64,000 nt of DNA from contig CANNZV010000121.1 of assembly GCA_947561585.1 (NCBI GenBank), positions 662,626-726,625 of the forward strand, read 5' to 3'. The position numbers and the translations under genes are program-made. Source of the DNA: Caprella mutica. Lineage: Eukaryota; Arthropoda; Malacostraca; Amphipoda; Caprellidae. The notes beneath the pieces were generated by a model that had not been told where the DNA came from, ran no database searches, and saw only the letters and a program-made list of their open reading frames with translations. This document shows, in pieces, positions 61,401-64,000 of this stretch (the first letter of the stretch is position 1; each line of letters opens with the position of its first letter).

Positions 61401-63694
61401 TCTCTTTGGTCAGACATTTTTTAATTGACTAAATTTTTGTAAAAAATAACACTGCCACGTCATAATGTAGTGTCTCTACTATAGTTCAAACCCTATCACC
61501 TACTGAGGAACTTATTTTTAAGAATTATATTAATGTTTGAAAAATTGCTTCCAAACTTCCGCCCCACCCTGTAGATGCGCAAGAACACCCTGGGAATATT
61601 TTAATTCACGGGTGGACTTGCGCACATTTATTAATAAAGATTAAGAGCTCTTATTCATTAATAAACCTGTGATATTCATCCCGGATATTCCTATACCACG
61701 GCAATTCCACAGCAGCCTCACGGCAATTCCAAAGCAGCCTCACGGCAATTCCACAGCAGACTCACGGCAATTCCACAGCAGACTCACGGCAATTCCACAG
61801 CAGACTCACGGCAATTCCACAGCAGACTCACGGCAATTCCACAGCAGACTCACGGCAATTCCACAGCAGACTCACGGCAATTCCACAGCAGACTCACGGC
61901 AATTCCACAGCAGACTCACGGCAATTCCACAGCAGACTCACGGCAAATTACACAGCAGCCTCACGGGCAATTACACAGCAGCCTCACGGGCAATTACACA
62001 GCAGCCTCACGGGCAATTACACAGCAGCCTCACGGGCAATTACACAGCAGCCTCACGGGCAATTCCACAGCAGACTCACAGCAATTGCACAGCAGACTCA
62101 CGGGCAATTCCACAGCAGACTCACGGGCAATTCCACAGCAGACTCACGGGCAATTCCACAGCAGACTCACGGGCAATTCCACAGCAGACTCACGGGCAAT
62201 TCCACAGCAGACTCACGGGCAATTCCACAGCAGACTCACGGGCAATTCCACAGCAGACTCACGGGCAATTCCACAGCAGACTCACGGGCAATTCCACAGC
62301 AGACTCACGGGCAATTCCACAGCAGACTCACGGCAATTCCACAGCAGACTCACGGCAATTCCACAGCAGACTCACGGCAATTCCACAGCAGACTCACGGC
62401 AATTCCACAGCAGACTCACGGCAATTCCACAGCAGACTCACGGCAATTCCACAGCAGACTCACGGCAATTCCACAGCAGACTCACGGCAATTCCACAGCA
62501 GACTCACGGCAATTCCACAGCAGACTCACGGCAATTCCACAGCAGACTCACGGCAATTCCACAGCAGACTCACGGCAATTCCACAGCAGACTCACGGCAA
62601 TTCCACAGCAGACTCACGGCAATTCCACAGCAGACTCACGGCAATTCCACAGCAGACTCACGGCAATTCCACAGCAGACTCACGGCAATTCCACAGCAGA
62701 CTCACGGCAATTCCACAGCAGACTCACGGCAATTCCACAGCAGACTCACGGCAATTCCACAGCAGACTCACGGCAATTCCACAGCAGACTCACGGCAATT
62801 GCACAGCAGACTCACGGCAATTGCACAGCAGACTCACGGCAATTGCACAACAGACTCACGGCAATTGCACAACAGACTCACGGCAATTGCACAGCAGATT
62901 GGGGCAGTTGCATAGAAGATTGGAGCAGTTGCATAGAAGATTGGGGCAGATTCACGGCAATTGCATAGCATATCGGGGTTAGATTTTCTATGCACAGTTT
63001 ATACATAGGGTGAACTTGCGCGCTGCGCAGTTTCACATTGGGTGTATTTGCGCGATGCGCAAGTACACTTGGTAAGTGCAATAAATTCACCCGGTTTATC
63101 CCCACAATCTTTGCGCACAGTTTTTCGATGATAACTTTTTTTCTATTGAGCTTAAAGAGTTGAAACTTGGTGTGCACCTAGGTCTACCCTTCATCTATCA
63201 GCACACAAAAAAAATCATATTGCTGACTTCTCTAGTTTTTTCGTAAAATCAAAGTATGCGGAAAATGCGCAAAGCCACCCGGTCCGACGCTATCCTACAT
63301 ATCAATCTCTATAGCTGTGGACAAACCTAGTATTTGGAAGTTCAGCAGGATTTTTCATGGATTGTAGATTCATATAGGACTGCAATTGCCTAAAAATAGA
63401 CATATAATGATTATTGAAAAGCAAATATCTAAAGATAAAGCTTCGTGAAAATATCAACAGAAGGCAGAATAAAATTACTTACCTTATACTAGGTTTTCCA
63501 AGAGTAGAAAAATATATGAATAAGACTATCACAACAATCATTAGAAGAGTGATGAATCTTCGACTGAGGCAGTTTCGAGGGTACCACAAAGTTCGTACTT
63601 TGCACCTACGCCAAGAGAGACAGTTAGACCCACTGGTTGTCATCTTCAGCGAGTTGTCTATTGATTCATCCAAGAGGAAGGTTTCTTCTGACAT
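52150..63694 (-). CDS. sfl: Heparan sulfate N-deacetylase/N-sulfotransferase, 15 exons, complete
   Basis: This is a bifunctional Golgi enzyme. In this family it removes acetyl from GlcNAc of nascent heparan sulfate and transfers sulfate from PAPS to the free amine, the first modification of the chain. Joining 63694-63483, 63389-63327, 59640-59437, 58978-58714, 58157-57963, 57517-57314, 56805-56679, 56564-56424, 56034-55874, 55530-55396, 55167-54985, 54219-53999, 53436-53155, 52879-52703 and 52402-52150 gives 2823 nt, or 940 residues plus TAG. All 14 junctions are GT-AG and keep frame. Visible are a cytoplasmic tail, a membrane anchor at about 47-65, DVDDIF at 362-367, HMWRH at 434-438, APHHSGVYP at 475-483, GPQKTGTT at 658-665, RAYSWYQHQ at 755-763 and Cys866/Cys876. 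Human NDSTs are slightly shorter (around 880 residues). The start ATG is directly preceded by an in-frame TAA. The family is secure; the symbol is by homology to Drosophila sulfateless. Confidence 0.95.
52703..52879 (-). CDS. sfl: NDST exon 14: sulfotransferase
   Basis: Residues 798-857: [20 protein letters not shown] through [11 protein letters not shown], typical of the C-terminal half of the sulfotransferase fold. Acceptor TATACAG, donor GTAGGC. Confidence 0.95.
53155..53436 (-). CDS. sfl: NDST exon 13: sulfotransferase core
   Basis: Residues 704-798. [10 protein letters not shown] and [10 protein letters not shown] are hallmark sulfotransferase blocks; the Arg/Ser near 755-758 fits the 3'-phosphate-binding site (family knowledge). 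Acceptor TTGCAG, donor GTGAGG. Confidence 0.96.
53721..53945 (+). mobile_element. piggyBac-like short element in NDST intron 12
   Basis: Begins TTAA-CCCTTTAGG and shares several blocks in the same order with the reverse complement of 36515-36842, such as CTAATGTAAGCACATACATGTG and AAGAGTAAACATGT. The far end is shorter and lacks a clean TTAA. No coding capacity. TTAA target and CCCTTT ends are the piggyBac signature. Confidence 0.6.
53999..54219 (-). CDS. sfl: NDST exon 12: sulfotransferase PAPS loop
   Basis: Residues 631-704. [13 protein letters not shown] leads into [18 protein letters not shown]. Lys661 is the counterpart of the catalytic lysine of the 5'-phosphosulfate-binding loop. The donor used is GTGGGT at 53998, giving Asp-Trp-Tyr across the junction. 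A second GT four bases downstream would shift the frame. Confidence 0.95.
54415..54962. repeat. 22-bp minisatellite in NDST intron 11
   Basis: About 25 copies of ACACATCCACAATATCTCTCTC, with two-base length variants. On the gene strand it is GAGAGATATTGTGG-rich and begins about 25 bp after the exon 11 donor. Confidence 0.95.
54985..55167 (-). CDS. sfl: NDST exon 11: linker to sulfotransferase domain
   Basis: 61 codons (residues 570-630). [19 protein letters not shown] and the terminal EPLWG match the family linker. Acceptor TCCTTTAG. The donor GTGAGTGGGG runs straight into a G-rich tract and the 22-bp minisatellite of intron 11. Confidence 0.95.
55396..55530 (-). CDS. sfl: NDST exon 10: linker after deacetylase
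   Basis: 45 codons (residues 525-569), phase 0: [16 protein letters not shown] through [13 protein letters not shown], as in the family. The acceptor is preceded by an uninterrupted run of 14 C on the coding strand, an unusual polypyrimidine tract. Donor GTGAGT. Confidence 0.95.
55642..55855. mobile_element. Hairpin element (GGGTAAGTTCC family) in NDST intron 9
   Basis: Ends GGGTACAAATAATTGGACA and, inverted, AGGATACGTTATGAATTATCGGAC, followed inward by a CATTTTCGGT / ACCAAAATTATG pair. It has the inner CCTGCAGGTATC palindrome of the subfamily also seen near 22105 and 41050. No coding capacity. Confidence 0.65.
55874..56034 (-). CDS. sfl: NDST exon 9: deacetylase C-terminal core
   Basis: Residues 471-524. 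[19 protein letters not shown] and TSTEEYPHL are almost invariant in animal NDSTs. Donor GTGAGC directly after GGC ATC ATG. Confidence 0.96.
56424..56564 (-). CDS. sfl: NDST exon 8: deacetylase HxxxH block
   Basis: Residues 424-470. [15 protein letters not shown] carries an HxxxH pair (His434, His438) that, with an Asp of exon 6, would suit metal binding by a deacetylase. That role is inferred from position and family. Acceptor TCTACAG, donor GTACGC. Confidence 0.95.
56679..56805 (-). CDS. sfl: NDST exon 7: deacetylase domain
   Basis: Residues 382-423 plus one base. Contains [20 protein letters not shown], a strongly conserved block of the family. Acceptor TTTTCAG, donor GTGAAT. Intron 7, which follows, is only 114 bp. 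Confidence 0.94.
57314..57517 (-). CDS. sfl: NDST exon 6: deacetylase core with DVDDIF
   Basis: 68 codons (residues 314-381), phase 0. [14 protein letters not shown] and [18 protein letters not shown] are diagnostic of the NDST deacetylase domain. The Asp residues of DVDDIF are expected to sit at the metal or catalytic centre (inference from the family). Acceptor TTTCAG, donor GTAATG. Confidence 0.96.
57963..58157 (-). CDS. sfl: NDST exon 5: deacetylase half
   Basis: Exactly 65 codons (residues 249-313) in phase 0. It contains [17 protein letters not shown], resembling the conserved Asp-Trp-Thr block of animal NDSTs. Acceptor TCTACAG, donor GTAAGT. Confidence 0.92.
58714..58978 (-). CDS. sfl: NDST exon 4: N-terminal part of deacetylase half
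   Basis: Residues 160-248, including [18 protein letters not shown] and [10 protein letters not shown], which align with the family pattern of a Val-Ile-Phe-Glu block followed by a Gly-Ile/Met-Ile-Phe/Ala strand. Acceptor ATTTCAG, donor GTAAAT after TCG, phase 0. Confidence 0.9.
59437..59640 (-). CDS. sfl: NDST exon 3: start of N-terminal luminal region
   Basis: Residues 92-160. It contains an acidic stretch ([11 protein letters not shown]) and then [19 protein letters not shown], a region where the deacetylase half begins to be conserved. Acceptor CCACAG, donor GTGACT. The 3.7-kb intron 2 precedes it. Confidence 0.85.
60272..61571 (-). mobile_element. Tc1/mariner (DD37D, maT-like) transposon, 1300 bp
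   Basis: Flanked by TA on both sides, with 27-bp terminal inverted repeats that differ at one site (CAGGGTGGGGCGTAAGTTTGG / CAGGGTGGGGCGGAAGTTTGG). The size is typical of an autonomous mariner. It encodes a broken transposase on the minus strand and sits inside the larger element of NDST intron 2. Confidence 0.95.
60395..61420 (-). pseudogene. Transposase pseudogene of the mariner element
   Basis: Minus strand from about 61420 ([18 protein letters not shown], an N-terminal helix-turn-helix region). The C-terminal 202 codons run to 60395 and end IKNKGGHFE. The DDE motif is present: IVWSDEKK near 60980, [11 protein letters not shown], then [12 protein letters not shown] with 37 residues between the second and third Asp. 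Defects visible: a frameshift after VWKCV near 61315, an in-frame TAA near 61167 and a frameshift in an A8 run near 60978. It is therefore inactive in this copy. Confidence 0.93.
61697..62978. repeat. 22/23-bp satellite within the intron 2 element
   Basis: About 57 copies of AATTCCACAGCAGACTCACGGC, with a central block of 23-bp variants (an extra G, CACGGGC) at about 61965-62330 and degenerate copies at the end. Because 22 is not a multiple of 3 and the unit lacks stops in all three frames, a 437-codon open frame (61669-62982) appears. It is an artefact of the repeat. Confidence 0.95.
63327..63389 (-). CDS. sfl: NDST exon 2: stem region
   Basis: A 63-nt exon (residues 71-92) between acceptor TTTTTAG and donor GTTTGT. 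It reads [20 protein letters not shown] in the frame set by exon 1 and hands over to exon 3 in the matching phase. It is too short to be found as an ORF. It is supported by phase continuity and splice sites rather than strong conservation. Confidence 0.75.
63483..63694 (-). CDS. sfl: NDST exon 1: cytoplasmic tail and membrane anchor
   Basis: Encodes residues 1-70 and two bases of codon 71. An Arg/Cys-rich tail is followed by a hydrophobic stretch ([16 protein letters not shown]) at about 47-62, fitting a type II Golgi anchor. The donor GTAAGT is at 63482. The codon just upstream of ATG is TAA (63697-63695), so translation starts here unless an upstream exon is spliced in between. Intron 1 is only 93 bp. 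Confidence 0.85.
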
Positions 63695-64000
63695 TTACTA
63701 GCTAGAACTTATAGACAAGGACAACTGAAAGGCAGCACAGATTGGAAGCACAGTCACCTAATTTCATTGCAAATGAACACTCAGTGAAAAATCATATTCT
63801 TTATTTTCATCTATACCTGTAATTTACAAAGAAGTTTGATTAAAATTATACCTAAAGCCAATTATTCCAATATTTAATATTAAAATTAATTTAAGCAGCA
63901 TAATGTGAATCGTGATTAATTCCCTGACAATGCTTTTAAAGAAAAAAATCATTTATTCATTGCAATTAAAATATAAACATAGACATTAGACATTTCTTGC

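Larger units (their letters stand above)
59889..63290. mobile_element. 3.4-kb TA-flanked inverted-repeat element in NDST intron 2 (nested)
   Basis: Left end GCGTCAGACCGGGTGGCC and right end, inverted, GCGTCGGACCGGGTGGCT, both continuing TTGCGCA, with TA on each outer side (59887-59888, 63291-63292). Further TTGCGCA-type motifs occur internally near 59927, 61575, 61610, 63012 and 63042. The element hosts a complete mariner copy (60272-61571) and a 22-bp satellite (61697-62978). I found no transposase of its own. Superfamily unknown; the TA flanks would allow Tc1/mariner-like or related integration. Confidence 0.7.

Noticed and set aside
61669..62982. 437-codon open frame
   Set aside because: Pure product of a 22/23-bp stop-free repeat; the peptide cycles every 22 residues and there is no other coding signal.
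1..64000. tRNA, rRNA or snRNA genes
   Set aside because: I looked for T-loop-like GGTTCGANTCC strings and paired stems and found none convincing; a covariance-model scan would be decisive.

Overview
The window looks like nuclear DNA of an arthropod, most likely an insect (a hemipteran is possible but unproven). It is AT-rich and mostly non-coding. It is crowded with Tc1/mariner, hAT, piggyBac-like and pogo-like elements and with more than twenty unrelated minisatellite arrays. It carries one clear intron-containing gene and one run of 947 Ns. No bacterial-style operon, CRISPR array, tRNA or rRNA was recognised.

The only well-supported protein-coding gene fills 52150-63694 on the minus strand. 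Fifteen exons splice in a consistent reading frame into a 940-residue heparan sulfate N-deacetylase/N-sulfotransferase (NDST, the Drosophila sulfateless family). It has a type II signal anchor, a deacetylase domain with DVDDIF, HMWRH and APHHSGVYP motifs, and a C-terminal sulfotransferase domain with the PAPS-loop motif GPQKTGTT. Both enzyme domains are intact. Its introns hold most of the local novelty: a 3.4-kb TA-flanked inverted-repeat element that itself contains a broken mariner and a 1.3-kb minisatellite (intron 2), a short inverted-repeat element (intron 9), a 22-bp minisatellite (intron 11) and a piggyBac-like short element (intron 12). The 3' UTR is probably largely a 21-bp repeat array.

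Positions 1-52000 contain no gene I can identify with confidence. They hold transposon remains: a hAT element with a perfect 8-bp duplication at 5214-6001, decayed transposases near 6060-6740 and 10235-11453, an internally deleted Tc1/mariner copy at 29064-29708, and piggyBac-like short elements at 33961-34250 and 36515-36842. A dispersed repeat rich in AGGTCA half-sites has three long copies. A recurrent hairpin element with ends resembling GGGTAAGTTCCGAATTATCGG has about eleven copies across the window. The largest satellite, at 45345-49075, has three monomer domains and visible higher-order periodicity. A weak candidate for a divergent receptor-like gene lies at 13115-14200 on the minus strand.

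The best candidates for something undescribed are the recurrent hairpin element family, the nested element in NDST intron 2 that ends about 36 bp from a splice donor, and the ordered 3.7-kb satellite.
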